DNA from: Sphaerochaeta sp.
GTDB lineage: Bacteria > Spirochaetota > Spirochaetia > Sphaerochaetales > Sphaerochaetaceae
Assembly: GCA_016342655.1 (NCBI GenBank)
Contig: JAEINL010000011.1
Location: 1 to 64,000 of the forward strand
DNA: 64,000 nt
Direction: 5' to 3'
The notes beneath the pieces were generated by a model. That model had not been told where the DNA came from, ran no database searches, and worked only from the letters and a program-made list of their open reading frames with translations. Position 1 is the first letter of the stretch, and each line of letters begins with the position of its first letter. Of this stretch, positions 53,387 through 61,970 are shown piece after piece. The translations under genes and the position numbers were made by a program.

Positions 53387-54991
53387 ATGGCAAAACATAT
53401 ATTCGTGACAGGTGGGGTTGTTTCGGGATTGGGGAAAGGGATTACAGCAGCCTCTTTAGGGCGCTTGCTCAAAGCAAGGGGATTGCAGGTAGCGGCACAG
53501 AAGCTTGACCCCTACATGAATGTCGATCCTGGAACGATGAGCCCCTATCAGCATGGGGAAGTCTTTGTGACTGAAGACGGGTCTGAGACTGACTTGGACT
53601 TGGGCCATTATGAGAGATTCATCGATGAGAACCTGAACAAGTTTTCAAACCTTACCAGCGGAAGGGTCTATTGGAATGTGCTCTCCAAGGAGAGACGGGG
53701 TGAATTTTTAGGCTCTACGGTGCAGATAATCCCCCATATAACCAATGAGATACGCGCTTCCCTCCATGCCTTGGCGGAAAAGACACAAGCCGATGTGGTC
53801 ATTACCGAAATTGGGGGAACCACCGGCGACATTGAAAGCCAACCGTTTCTTGAGGCCATCAGGCAAATTGGCCATGAGGTTGGGCATGAGAATTGTCTCT
53901 ATATCCATGTCACCTTGATACCGTTTCTCAAAAGCAGTGGGGAACATAAGAGCAAACCGACACAACACTCGGTAAAGGAACTTATGGCTTCCGGTATCTT
54001 CCCTGATATCATAGTCACCCGTTCCGACGAGCCCATCGAGCAGGAAATCAAGGACAAGATAGCGCTGTTCTGCAATGTGAAAAAGGACTGCGTCATAGAA
54101 AACAAGACCTTGGATGTACTGTATGAAGCACCTATGATGCTCAAATCTGAGAAATTCGATGATATCGTATGCAGAGAGCTTCACCTTCAGACAAAAGAAT
54201 CTGACATGACCGAATGGGAGGATATGCTCACCAGGATTAAGAAGGCAGACAAGCAAGTCAGGATAGCCCTTGTGGGCAAGTACATCCAACTGCATGATGC
54301 CTACCTTTCTGTGATGGAAGCCCTCAAGCATGCAGGGTGGCAACAGGGGGCTCAGGTAACCATCGTATGGATAGATGCTGAGAAGGTTACCCGAGAGACC
54401 GTGGAAACCCTATTGGGTTCGGTAGAGGGAATCCTTGTACCTGGAGGCTTTGGCGACAGGGGCATAGAGGGAAAGATTCTTGCCGCCTCCTATGCACGCA
54501 CACATAAGATTCCCTATCTGGGAATCTGCCTCGGAATGCAGATAGCTGTCATCGAGTTTGCCAGGAATGTTCTGGGCTATACGGATGCACATTCAAGTGA
54601 GTTTGAACAGAATACGTCGCACCCTGTCATTGCCCTGATGCCCGACCAGAGGGGAAACATTCCCAAAGGGGGAACCATGCGCCTGGGTTCCTATCCCTGC
54701 AAAATTACTAAGGATACCCATATGGATAGGGTGTATGGGGGAGAACAGGTGATAGAGGAACGACACCGCCACCGCTACGAGTTCAACAATGAGTTTCGTG
54801 CACCCTTTACGGAAAAGGGTATGACAATCGCGGGGACAAGTCCAAGCGGCCTGTTGGTGGAAGCTATCGAGCTGGCGGACCATCCTTTCTTCCTGGGTGT
54901 CCAGTATCATCCGGAATTCAAGAGCAGGCCCAACCGAGCCCATCCTGTCTTTAGGGGTTTCATTGAAGCGTCCCTAGGCCTAAATAGTTGA
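53387..54991 (+). CDS. pyrG: CTP synthase
   Basis: 534 residues, the normal length. N-terminal synthetase domain: [35 protein letters not shown], and [14 protein letters not shown]-terminal glutaminase: VPGGFGDRG, catalytic Cys in [14 protein letters not shown], and HPEFKSRP. It makes CTP from UTP and glutamine. Start at the conserved MAKHIF with AAGGAG upstream; 16 bp after the ANTAR gene, so it may share the nitrogen operon. Confidence 0.96.
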   Translation: MAKHIFVTGGVVSGLGKGITAASLGRLLKARGLQVAAQKLDPYMNVDPGTMSPYQHGEVFVTEDGSETDLDLGHYERFIDENLNKFSNLTSGRVYWNVLSKERRGEFLGSTVQIIPHITNEIRASLHALAEKTQADVVITEIGGTTGDIESQPFLEAIRQIGHEVGHENCLYIHVTLIPFLKSSGEHKSKPTQHSVKELMASGIFPDIIVTRSDEPIEQEIKDKIALFCNVKKDCVIENKTLDVLYEAPMMLKSEKFDDIVCRELHLQTKESDMTEWEDMLTRIKKADKQVRIALVGKYIQLHDAYLSVMEALKHAGWQQGAQVTIVWIDAEKVTRETVETLLGSVEGILVPGGFGDRGIEGKILAASYARTHKIPYLGICLGMQIAVIEFARNVLGYTDAHSSEFEQNTSHPVIALMPDQRGNIPKGGTMRLGSYPCKITKDTHMDRVYGGEQVIEERHRHRYEFNNEFRAPFTEKGMTIAGTSPSGLLVEAIELADHPFFLGVQYHPEFKSRPNRAHPVFRGFIEASLGLNS

Positions 54992-55029
54992 CAGTCTTGC
55001 GTTGTAGTTGTAGCTTATCTAAGGAAATT

Positions 55030-55102
55030 GGGGCCATAGCTCATCTGGTAGAGCGACTGGTTCGCAATCAGTAGGTAGAGGGTTCGAGTCCCTTTGGCTC
55101 CA
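55030..55102 (+). tRNA. tRNA-Ala (CGC)
   Basis: 73 nt folding as a full cloverleaf: acceptor GGGGCCA/TGGCTCC, D arm GCTC...GAGC, anticodon stem ACTGG/TCAGT with loop TTCGCAA (anticodon CGC), T arm GAGGG-TTCGAGT-CCCTT. The G3-U70 pair that defines alanine identity is present (third base pair of the acceptor is G-T). CCA is not encoded. It lies 38 bp after pyrG and is probably co-transcribed. Confidence 0.95.
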
Positions 55103-55114
55103 ATGGTAGAGAGA

Positions 55115-55146
55115 GGGGGTTGTCTAGAAAGGCAACCTCCTTTTTT
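55115..55146 (+). terminator. Intrinsic terminator after tRNA-Ala
   Basis: GGGGGTTGTC (55115-55124) with GGCAACCTCC (55131-55140), a 10-bp stem with two wobble pairs, loop TAGAAA, then six T. Ends the nitrogen-pyrG-tRNA unit. Confidence 0.85.
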
Positions 55147-55167
55147 GTCTAAAGACCTCTATTCCGT

Positions 55168-55314
55168 TTACCATAAAATGTTCTCCTTCACAGACTGCAG
55201 GGCCTGTTCTGTCCTTTCGTCATACTCTTGGTTGTTGGTTTCATTGCGATGAAAGTGAAACACTATTGGTAAATTTGTAGTCTTGACTTGTAAAACCCTT
55301 TCCACAAAGGGAAT
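55168..55314 (-). other. Possible coding remnant in the intergenic stretch
   Basis: The region 55147-55489 has no complete gene. One minus-strand frame stays open for 48 codons between two stops and reads like protein (VERVLQVKTTNLPIVFHFHR then EYDERTEQALQSVKENI). No start and no identified family; it may be the 3' tail of a lost gene. A hairpin CAGA-c-TTTCCC / GGGAAATCTG at 55442-55465 precedes the next promoter. Confidence 0.25.
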
Positions 55315-55487
55315 TCACGTATTTTGCCAATTCAGCATTGATTTATTGTTTCATGCTACTTGTAATGTAACGTTTGTAATGAAACCTATCTGATCAACTG
55401 AAACTTGCTACCATAAAAAGCGAACCTTACAACACAGGGTTCAGACTTTCCCTTGGGGAAATCTGGAAGTTGTCTTTGACACATATT

Positions 55488-55519
55488 AGTTGACAAAAGT
55501 TGACAAATATACCTATACT
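55488..55519 (+). promoter_or_regulatory. Promoter with tandem direct repeat, giving a nearly leaderless mRNA
   Basis: The 10-mer AGTTGACAAA occurs twice in a row (55488-55497, 55498-55507). The first TTGACA (55490-55495) is spaced 18 bp from -10 TATACT (55514-55519), so transcription would start about 55526, two bases before ATG 55528. No ribosome site is present. The repeat is a candidate operator for the XRE domain of the product. Confidence 0.6.
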
Positions 55520-55527
55520 ACCAGTAG

Positions 55528-56652
55528 ATGAAAAAACTCAACATCAAAGCAATACTAAACAAAATGGAAGAACTCGGGATACATCAGGCAGGCCTTGCAA
55601 AAGAGATGGGAGTATCTCGTGAAAGCATATCTCAATGGCTCAAGAATGTAAAAATGCCCCGCCCTGCGTATCTGCTGAAATTGGCTACCGTACTAGAGAT
55701 GTCATTCTCTGAAATTGTGATAAAAGAAGACCCCATTGGAACATATGCATATCGAACCCATAGAAAAGCAAAATTGAACGAGCCTAGGACGGAGAAGGCT
55801 GAAGTGATGATGGATCTCCTAGATGCAATTTTTAAGGAGAAGGAACCTGCTTCCTTATTGGCTATTCCAAAGCTGGAAAGCCCCAGTTTGAACTATGATT
55901 ATATCCAAAAAGCAGCTCGAACAATACGCAATTTGATGAACCTTAAAGAAACCCAAGCAGTTACCTTAAAACATAGTATTGCTTTGATGCACACGTTTCA
56001 AATCATCCTTATTCCTGTTCTTTGGACGGAAAAGGGAGACCAAGCATTAACTATTCATCTCAGAAAACCAAATCAATTCTGCTTATACCTAAACATTGAA
56101 ACCAAGGTATGTGACCTCACTTTTTGGCTTATACATGAACTAGCACATATACTTACCCCAGATTTACCACAGAAAGAAGCTGAGCAGTTTGCTGACTCAT
56201 TTGCAGGAGCTCTTCTATTCCCACAAGAAAATGCTAAAAAATTAGGCAAAGAGTTATCACTCGTCTCCAATACGGGGTCACAAATCATACGTATTCAGAA
56301 GGAGGCTACTACTAGGAGTGTGGCTCCAACTTATATCTTCAAAGAGATAAATTGCTATCTTGAAAGGAATGATAAGCCTTTGTTGGATATCAACATCTTT
56401 CCAGCTTCAACAAACTATCGCAAGTCAGTTCCTCTTCTCAGTGACCTTTTGTTTGAAGAAAAAACACCTTCTGCTATGCAATATATCGAAAAGAGTTCGG
56501 TTTTCTTTGGTTCTGCCTTTTGGGATACACTGACAAGGTGGCTCATTGCACAGGAAAAAACCTCCAGTACCGTTCAAGCAGTATTGAATATACCTTTGAT
56601 CGATGCAAAGGAGGTTTACTCTTATCTCACCAAAAAAGAAATATCTGATTGA
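55528..56652 (+). CDS. XRE HTH / ImmA-IrrE metallopeptidase protein
   Basis: 374 residues. XRE helix-turn-helix at 17-45 (HQAGLAKEMGVSRESISQWL) followed by an ImmA/IrrE-type peptidase domain (LTFWLIHELAHILTP, HELAH motif near 207, then AEQFADSFAGALLFP). Such fusion proteins act as regulators that cleave or bind repressors on mobile elements and in toxin-antitoxin systems. Partner of the PIN-domain gene. AT-rich composition unlike the core genes. Confidence 0.85.
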   Translation: MKKLNIKAILNKMEELGIHQAGLAKEMGVSRESISQWLKNVKMPRPAYLLKLATVLEMSFSEIVIKEDPIGTYAYRTHRKAKLNEPRTEKAEVMMDLLDAIFKEKEPASLLAIPKLESPSLNYDYIQKAARTIRNLMNLKETQAVTLKHSIALMHTFQIILIPVLWTEKGDQALTIHLRKPNQFCLYLNIETKVCDLTFWLIHELAHILTPDLPQKEAEQFADSFAGALLFPQENAKKLGKELSLVSNTGSQIIRIQKEATTRSVAPTYIFKEINCYLERNDKPLLDINIFPASTNYRKSVPLLSDLLFEEKTPSAMQYIEKSSVFFGSAFWDTLTRWLIAQEKTSSTVQAVLNIPLIDAKEVYSYLTKKEISD

Positions 56653-57220
56653 TTCCAACACCTATTTTAGGTTAGGCGATAATCTCTGCCCCCTCTTTCC
56701 TAAAATTATTACACTGGGTAAAGAATCGTTTTGTGCTTGCATTCTTGGAGGGACCTTTCAAGAGTATCTATACCAACCCCGTTTACAATCGAAATTTGAT
56801 TGGGTCTTTACTACCCGACATGTTGCTGATCGGAAACAGGGAAAGCTTCGCATTCAAAAGCATGAAGCCTCTTCAATCAAGGGGAAAAAAGAATTTGTGT
56901 ATGAGGGAAGCAAAGATATGGGGCTGGGGTGTTCCCCTTTTGATGTAGAATGCCTTGTAACGGCAATGGAAAAAAAACTTGCGCTTGTAACAGATGATTT
57001 GGATCTGGTCAGACTTGCCAAAGAGTATGACTGCCCAGTATTATCATCCATACAACTGCTCGGGCTTCTATATGAAAGCTCCCAAATCTCCAAACAGGAC
57101 ATAGTTGATACAATAGATATATGGATCTGGCTAGAAGACGTACCTTCTCAGTGGCAGAAAGACTATGCATCAGTATTTGGAGAGAAATATCCCCCTACTA
57201 TGAAGGGCGATAGTGATTAG
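56603..57220 (+). CDS. PIN-domain-like protein
   Basis: Up to 205 residues. PIN-like acidic motifs: YLIDSNTYFRL near the start (Asp) and SPFDVECLVTAMEKKLALVT, TDDLDLVRLAKEY (Glu and Asp residues for metal binding), then VLSSIQLLGLL. PIN proteins are RNases, often toxins. The true start is unclear: the ATG at 56603 has no ribosome site and overlaps the XRE gene by 50 bp, while AAAGGAGG lies inside the overlap and would fit a start near residue 8. Its stop codon lies in the duplicated target of the IS element. Confidence 0.7.
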   Translation: MQRRFTLISPKKKYLIDSNTYFRLGDNLCPLFPKIITLGKESFCACILGGTFQEYLYQPRLQSKFDWVFTTRHVADRKQGKLRIQKHEASSIKGKKEFVYEGSKDMGLGCSPFDVECLVTAMEKKLALVTDDLDLVRLAKEYDCPVLSSIQLLGLLYESSQISKQDIVDTIDIWIWLEDVPSQWQKDYASVFGEKYPPTMKGDSD

Positions 57221-57230
57221 CCACCATGTA
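57205..57230 (+). repeat. Target-site duplication, left copy (26 bp)
   Basis: Starts GGGCGATAGTGATTAG and ends CACCATGTA. Identical to 59279-59304 on the other side of the IS. It contains the stop codon of the PIN gene. Confidence 0.9.
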
Positions 57231-59278
57231 TCCTGACTTTATGACTTAGAACAGCCAATTCAATCGAAAACCTTAAGCCCAGAAGCCCAATTGCAGGTTT
57301 CTGGGTTTTCTTTACTAATAATATTGTCCACTTAGAGGCATACAAACATATTGCATATTTCCCCTTTCCGTGGTACTATTGTCCCAACAGGAGAACTGCC
57401 CATGTATGTCACCACCTCAGGCATAGAGAAATACAGAGTCGTCCAGTTCCGCGAGGACATCCGGATCCCCGGCACCGGCAAGAAAAAGACCAACATCATC
57501 AGGACCGTGGGCAAGTATTCCGACCTCCTTGCTGAAGACCCCGACTTCATGGTGAAACTGAAGGCAGAGGCAAAGAGGCTGACCAGGGAACAGAAGGAGT
57601 CGGAAAGGCCCCTGCTCATCGAGGCTGACATGAGGGAAATCGCAACTTCAGACGATGTGACCCCATCCTTCCAGTTCGGGCATGCGATCATCGCCAGGCT
57701 TTGGGACATCATGGGTCTGGATACCTTCCTGGAGAAGAACTGCACCAAGAAGAATGCCAGGAGCGTCAGGAATGCCATCTATCACCTGGTCGCCCACCGC
57801 TGCAGCGAGCCTGACAGCGTAAGGGCCACAGCAGCCGACCAGGGCAGGTATGCAGGGGTCACACCCGTAGGGCTGGATGTGCTGTCAGAGCAGAAGGAGG
57901 CGCTGGTGGAGCACCTGTGTTCCTTCTTCAAGCGAAGGACTACACGCAGGGAGGACATCGCCTGCTTCGACGTCACCACCGTGGCCTTCGAGAGCACCAA
58001 GTGGGGGGAGCTGAGGCTCTTCGGGTTCTCCAAGGCCCACAAGAACAACGAGGTGCAGGTGGTGATGGGCCTGCTCATAGACAACAACGGCATCCCCATC
58101 ACCTATGAGCTGTTCCCGGGGAACACCATGGACCAGAACACGCTGAAGGACTCACTCGCAAAGCTGAAGGAGCTGTATGGCCTCAAGGACATAACGGTGG
58201 TGACCGACAGGGGCATGAATGCGAACGACAACCTGCTGTTCCTGCATGGGGGAGGCTACCATTTCGTCATCAGCTACACCCTCAAGCGCTCCAAGCAGGA
58301 GTTCAAGGACGCCGTGTTCGGCGACGACACCCCCTGGGCAGTGGAGCACTATGACAGCAAAACAGGCCAGCTAACCTATGCATCAAAGGTCCTGAAGCAG
58401 AAGGTCTCGGCCAAGGTGGAGCTCACCGCCGAGGAGGTGGTGGCCCTGAAGGTGCAGCGGAGGCTGGAGAAGAAGAGGGGAAGATGCCCCAAATACAGGC
58501 AGGAGACGATAGACGCCCATGTCCATGTCACCTATTCGCTGAAGCGTGCAAACAAGGATCTTGGGGATAGGGACAGGATGCTCGAAAGGCTGAGGAGCAA
58601 GCTGGAAAACCCCGGCAAGCTGAAGGCGGCAATGAAGAGGGGCGGCAACCAGTACCTGCAGATGGACCTGGACACCGACAATGCCATCCTTGACGAGAGG
58701 AAGATACGCGAAGCCGCAAAGTTCGATGGATACTATGCTGTTGTCACCGACCGCATGGAGCTAACGACCGAGGATGTCATGGTCATCTACCGTGGACAGT
58801 GGAAGATTGAGGAGAGCTTCAGGGTCCTCAAGACCGACCTGCAGGCAAGGCCGGTGTTTGTCTGGACCGACGAGCACATCAGGGGGCACATTGCCATGTG
58901 CTACATAGCCTTGTGCATCATGAGATACCTGCAATATATGATGAAGGAGAACGGTTGGGAGGTGGTCCTCTCGGCGGAGGAGATCAAGAAGGCTATTTCC
59001 CAGCCCCTGGCTTTGGTCCAGGGCCAGTTTCCGAAAAAGATCGTCACCCCCACAGCAGTCCCCCAGTCCTATCTGGACATCGTCTCCATGCTGAAGCTGC
59101 CTCCGTTGCTGACAAACATGAGCCTTACCAAGTTCAGGTCGGCGACCAAACTGGACCTCAAGGAAAACACATTCTAAGTGGACAAATAAAATCTTTCAAA
59201 ATCATTAAAAAACTGCATTTGGGATTCCAATTTGCAGTTTTTCTTGATTTTTTTGGTCAACAAGTCATAAAGTCAGGA
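57231..59278 (+). mobile_element. IS1634-family insertion sequence
   Basis: 2048 bp with perfect 17-bp terminal inverted repeats: TCCTGACTTTATGACTT (57231-57247) and its reverse complement (59262-59278). Carries one transposase gene. Inside the left end a hairpin AAGCCCAGAA/TTCTGGGTTT (57275-57308) with T-run stops outside transcription, and at the right end AAAAACTGCA/TGCAGTTTTT (59207-59242) ends the transposase message. Flanked by 26-bp direct repeats, in line with the long, variable duplications known for IS1634-type elements. Confidence 0.93.
57402..59177 (+). CDS. IS1634 family transposase
   Basis: 591 residues, DDE type. First Asp in IACFDVTTVAFESTKWGELR, second in ITVVTDRGMNANDNLLFL, and the Glu in YRGQWKIEESFRVLKTDL. 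It starts at MYVTTSG with AGGAG eight bases before. Codon use is more GC-rich at third positions than the XRE and PIN genes it sits beside, consistent with recent arrival. Confidence 0.93.
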   Translation: MYVTTSGIEKYRVVQFREDIRIPGTGKKKTNIIRTVGKYSDLLAEDPDFMVKLKAEAKRLTREQKESERPLLIEADMREIATSDDVTPSFQFGHAIIARLWDIMGLDTFLEKNCTKKNARSVRNAIYHLVAHRCSEPDSVRATAADQGRYAGVTPVGLDVLSEQKEALVEHLCSFFKRRTTRREDIACFDVTTVAFESTKWGELRLFGFSKAHKNNEVQVVMGLLIDNNGIPITYELFPGNTMDQNTLKDSLAKLKELYGLKDITVVTDRGMNANDNLLFLHGGGYHFVISYTLKRSKQEFKDAVFGDDTPWAVEHYDSKTGQLTYASKVLKQKVSAKVELTAEEVVALKVQRRLEKKRGRCPKYRQETIDAHVHVTYSLKRANKDLGDRDRMLERLRSKLENPGKLKAAMKRGGNQYLQMDLDTDNAILDERKIREAAKFDGYYAVVTDRMELTTEDVMVIYRGQWKIEESFRVLKTDLQARPVFVWTDEHIRGHIAMCYIALCIMRYLQYMMKENGWEVVLSAEEIKKAISQPLALVQGQFPKKIVTPTAVPQSYLDIVSMLKLPPLLTNMSLTKFRSATKLDLKENTF

Positions 59279-59304
59279 GGGCGATAGTGATTAGCCACCA
59301 TGTA
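59279..59304 (+). repeat. Target-site duplication, right copy (26 bp)
   Basis: Second copy of the 26-bp duplicated target described for 57205-57230. Confidence 0.9.
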
Positions 59305-59335
59305 TATTTTTCCAGCTTGTACCAGGCCAGACAGA

Positions 59336-59380
59336 GGGCAGCTTTCGCTGCCCCTTGTTGTTTTGTTGTTTTGTTGTTCT
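59336..59380 (+). terminator. Original terminator of the PIN gene, displaced by the IS
   Basis: GGGCAGC-TTTC-GCTGCCC (59336-59353), then TTGTTGTTTTGTTGTTTTG. With the IS removed it would lie about 115 bp after the PIN stop. In reverse it also closes the minus-strand gene at 59398 (GAAA tetraloop). Confidence 0.6.
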
Positions 59381-59397
59381 GTTTTTGAAAACTACCC

Positions 59398-61959
59398 CTA
59401 CTTCGAGAATACCCCCTTAACAGTAAGGGTTGCATTGAGGGTATCGGCTGTATTATCAACCAGGGAGTCATAGTAACTCACATCGAAGACAGCAGAGGTG
59501 CTTATCGGGCCGAATCTCTTATCCAATGCTAATGACGTAGTGATCTTGTAGGCTTCCAAAGAGCTCTTGAACGCTTGGTCGAAGGATCCTGTGATGCTGA
59601 TAGTATCAAAGAACGTATCCTTGATCGCAAACTTGGCATCATAGCCCATGGAGGTCAGGGAAGCAGCTTCCGTGCTCCAAGCATGGTCAAATCCAAGGGT
59701 GAGGGCATACCGTTGGTAATTGACTCCCCCAGAAACACCATAGGAGTACTCCCAGAACGTGGTATCAGAGGAGGTTCCATCAACCTTACTCTGTATGACG
59801 TAGGAATCCTTTGTCTTAGCACCGAAGTTCATCGTGAAGTCCCCTGCCTTGTACCTGCCACTACGCCACCTCAATTCTCCTGTATGCGTATTGGTCACAT
59901 CATTGTCTGAGGAGGTCCGTATCGCTGTCGCTACAGCGGCGGTCGCCTTGGCTGCAAGGGCCTCTGCATCAGTGGTCTCCCATGCAAAGGTATAGTCAAA
60001 CTTGAGTGTACCCAACACCTTATATTGAGGGGTATTCACCCCAGCCTGAGCGGTATGCAGGATGTTTGCTATGTCATTTACTGTAGGCTCACTCGTAGGG
60101 GCCAAGTCAGGCTTCACCAAGGCTATGATATCGTTGAACAGGATATCTGCGATCGTATCCTTCTTGTAAGAATACCCTCCACTGAACGTGAATTTGGCAA
60201 AGGACTTCTCTGCAAAGGCTCCATAGGTGAACTCATCAGTAGCCACCGAGGATCCGAGGCTCTTATAGGTTGCATCAGTCTTACGTATCCAAATATCCAT
60301 TCCTACTGAAGGAATATTGACATCTGCACCATAACTGATACCCCAGAGATCCTTGTCAACCACACCTGCGATCAAGCCATTGGTCGGCAGGAAGTAGTCC
60401 AGTATAGGGAACACCCCCTGAATCTTATCAAGGTACCCCACATAGGTGCTTACATCCGGTCCTCCCTGATCCTTGAGGTCTGTAGCGAGTTGATTGACAT
60501 CCAGAACAGAACTGGCATTATCGTTGTAGAGACTCAGGGAGAAGGTCGCATCAAGAGTAAAGAACCTGTTGTCAAAACCGGTACTGAGCCCCATGACCAT
60601 ATTCTGATCAGGGGTAACAGAGCCAAGACCATACAGGCTTCCAATGGGCGAAGCGGATCCTGTCTTCAGACTCTCATATCGTCCCTGCAAAGAGCTGATA
60701 AACGAGATGTTTGTCTGCAAGTACCAAGCTTCCCTTGCCTTGATGGCTGTCTTGAATCCAAAGAAGTTTTGCGGCCAGGCAACCTGATACAACCCAAGGT
60801 CAGTCAGACCTTTGCTTATCATCAACTCAAAGAAGGGAAGGTCGATGCCGATTGAAGAGCCTCTGAGCCCCAGGTCATTGATGGTCTCCTTTTGGAACGT
60901 AATCTTCTGGTCTCCAAACTGGTAGCTGAGGATAGGGCCGAACAAGCTGATCTTGACTAAGAAACTGTTGTCGTTCTCATACTTCCTGACAATATCGCCA
61001 GTATAGTCAAACTCATTGGCAAAATTGATAGGATTGTAAAGATTCAGGATGTTCTGCAGATCCGCCAGCAAGGTATTCGGATAGGCATCCAGTATTTCAA
61101 AGGCAGAAAGACTGTCCTTTAGGGATGCCTGTAGTTCAAGGGCAACAGGACCGGCCTTCAGGTAGGCATCACCACCCAGCTCGAAGGAAACATCCAAGGC
61201 ATGGTCCAAATCAGAAAGCACAGATTCGATGTTAGTAGTATTGGCGCTCTTTCCCATCCCCAGCACATAGGCAAGTTCGAGGTTTGTCTGATAGTTGGCA
61301 TCCGCTACAAAGGAGGGAGCCTTCTCTGCACTTATGGTGAAGGTATACTCTTCGGTGGTGGAGTTTCCGTAGCGGTCCTTCATCGAAATCTGCACGACAC
61401 TCTCTTTCTTATCACTCGGGCCTACCAAGAGCGAGAGATACTGACCGAACACCCCTGACCGGAGGGCTTGTTGCCCATCCAAGGTGATGGTGAAATCAGA
61501 GAGCGCACTCTCATCCAGTATCTTAAATACAATGAGCTGCTCCTTCCCCTTGACCAGGGCAAAGGAAGCAGGGGAGAGCAACTCAAGCTTTGGAGGATTG
61601 GTATCCTTAATCAACCTCGCTTTTTGCTCTCCCATCTGAGGTGAGCGAAAGATCTTCCCATCCATATTCTGCATGACTGCGAAGTACACAAGCTCCTCAT
61701 CAGTCAGATAGGTGTAGGGAACCTTTGCAATCCAAACTCCTTTCTCCTCAGCAAATTCACTGTAGAGGGGCTCACGCTTCCCCTCTTGGTAGAAAAAGAA
61801 GCGGGCCTCTTTCACAGTCCCTTCACTAGGAGAAGGGGTCAGTATCACACTAAGGTTCTGGTAAGCGGGAACCTCATTGGGAATATCCAATGCCAAGGAA
61901 AACAAGGAAACGCTTACCATGACTATCAGAACTATACAAGTTATCGCTTTATATTTCAT
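59398..61959 (-). CDS. Large exported, probably outer-membrane beta-barrel, protein
   Basis: 853 residues with a signal peptide (KYKAITCIVLIVMVSVSLFS). Residues about 20-230 look like Ig/beta-sandwich repeats (LELLSPASFALVKGKEQLIV; SMKDRYGNSTTEEYTFTI). From about 235 to the end there are many alternating hydrophobic beta segments with aromatic ends and the terminal pattern LNATLTVKGVFSK, typical of barrel strands. No named family. RBS GAGGAGG. Its ATG follows the preceding gene's stop by about 11 bp, so the two are one operon. Confidence 0.65.
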   Translation of the reverse strand: MKYKAITCIVLIVMVSVSLFSLALDIPNEVPAYQNLSVILTPSPSEGTVKEARFFFYQEGKREPLYSEFAEEKGVWIAKVPYTYLTDEELVYFAVMQNMDGKIFRSPQMGEQKARLIKDTNPPKLELLSPASFALVKGKEQLIVFKILDESALSDFTITLDGQQALRSGVFGQYLSLLVGPSDKKESVVQISMKDRYGNSTTEEYTFTISAEKAPSFVADANYQTNLELAYVLGMGKSANTTNIESVLSDLDHALDVSFELGGDAYLKAGPVALELQASLKDSLSAFEILDAYPNTLLADLQNILNLYNPINFANEFDYTGDIVRKYENDNSFLVKISLFGPILSYQFGDQKITFQKETINDLGLRGSSIGIDLPFFELMISKGLTDLGLYQVAWPQNFFGFKTAIKAREAWYLQTNISFISSLQGRYESLKTGSASPIGSLYGLGSVTPDQNMVMGLSTGFDNRFFTLDATFSLSLYNDNASSVLDVNQLATDLKDQGGPDVSTYVGYLDKIQGVFPILDYFLPTNGLIAGVVDKDLWGISYGADVNIPSVGMDIWIRKTDATYKSLGSSVATDEFTYGAFAEKSFAKFTFSGGYSYKKDTIADILFNDIIALVKPDLAPTSEPTVNDIANILHTAQAGVNTPQYKVLGTLKFDYTFAWETTDAEALAAKATAAVATAIRTSSDNDVTNTHTGELRWRSGRYKAGDFTMNFGAKTKDSYVIQSKVDGTSSDTTFWEYSYGVSGGVNYQRYALTLGFDHAWSTEAASLTSMGYDAKFAIKDTFFDTISITGSFDQAFKSSLEAYKITTSLALDKRFGPISTSAVFDVSYYDSLVDNTADTLNATLTVKGVFSK

Positions 61960-61970
61960 GGTCTTCCTCC

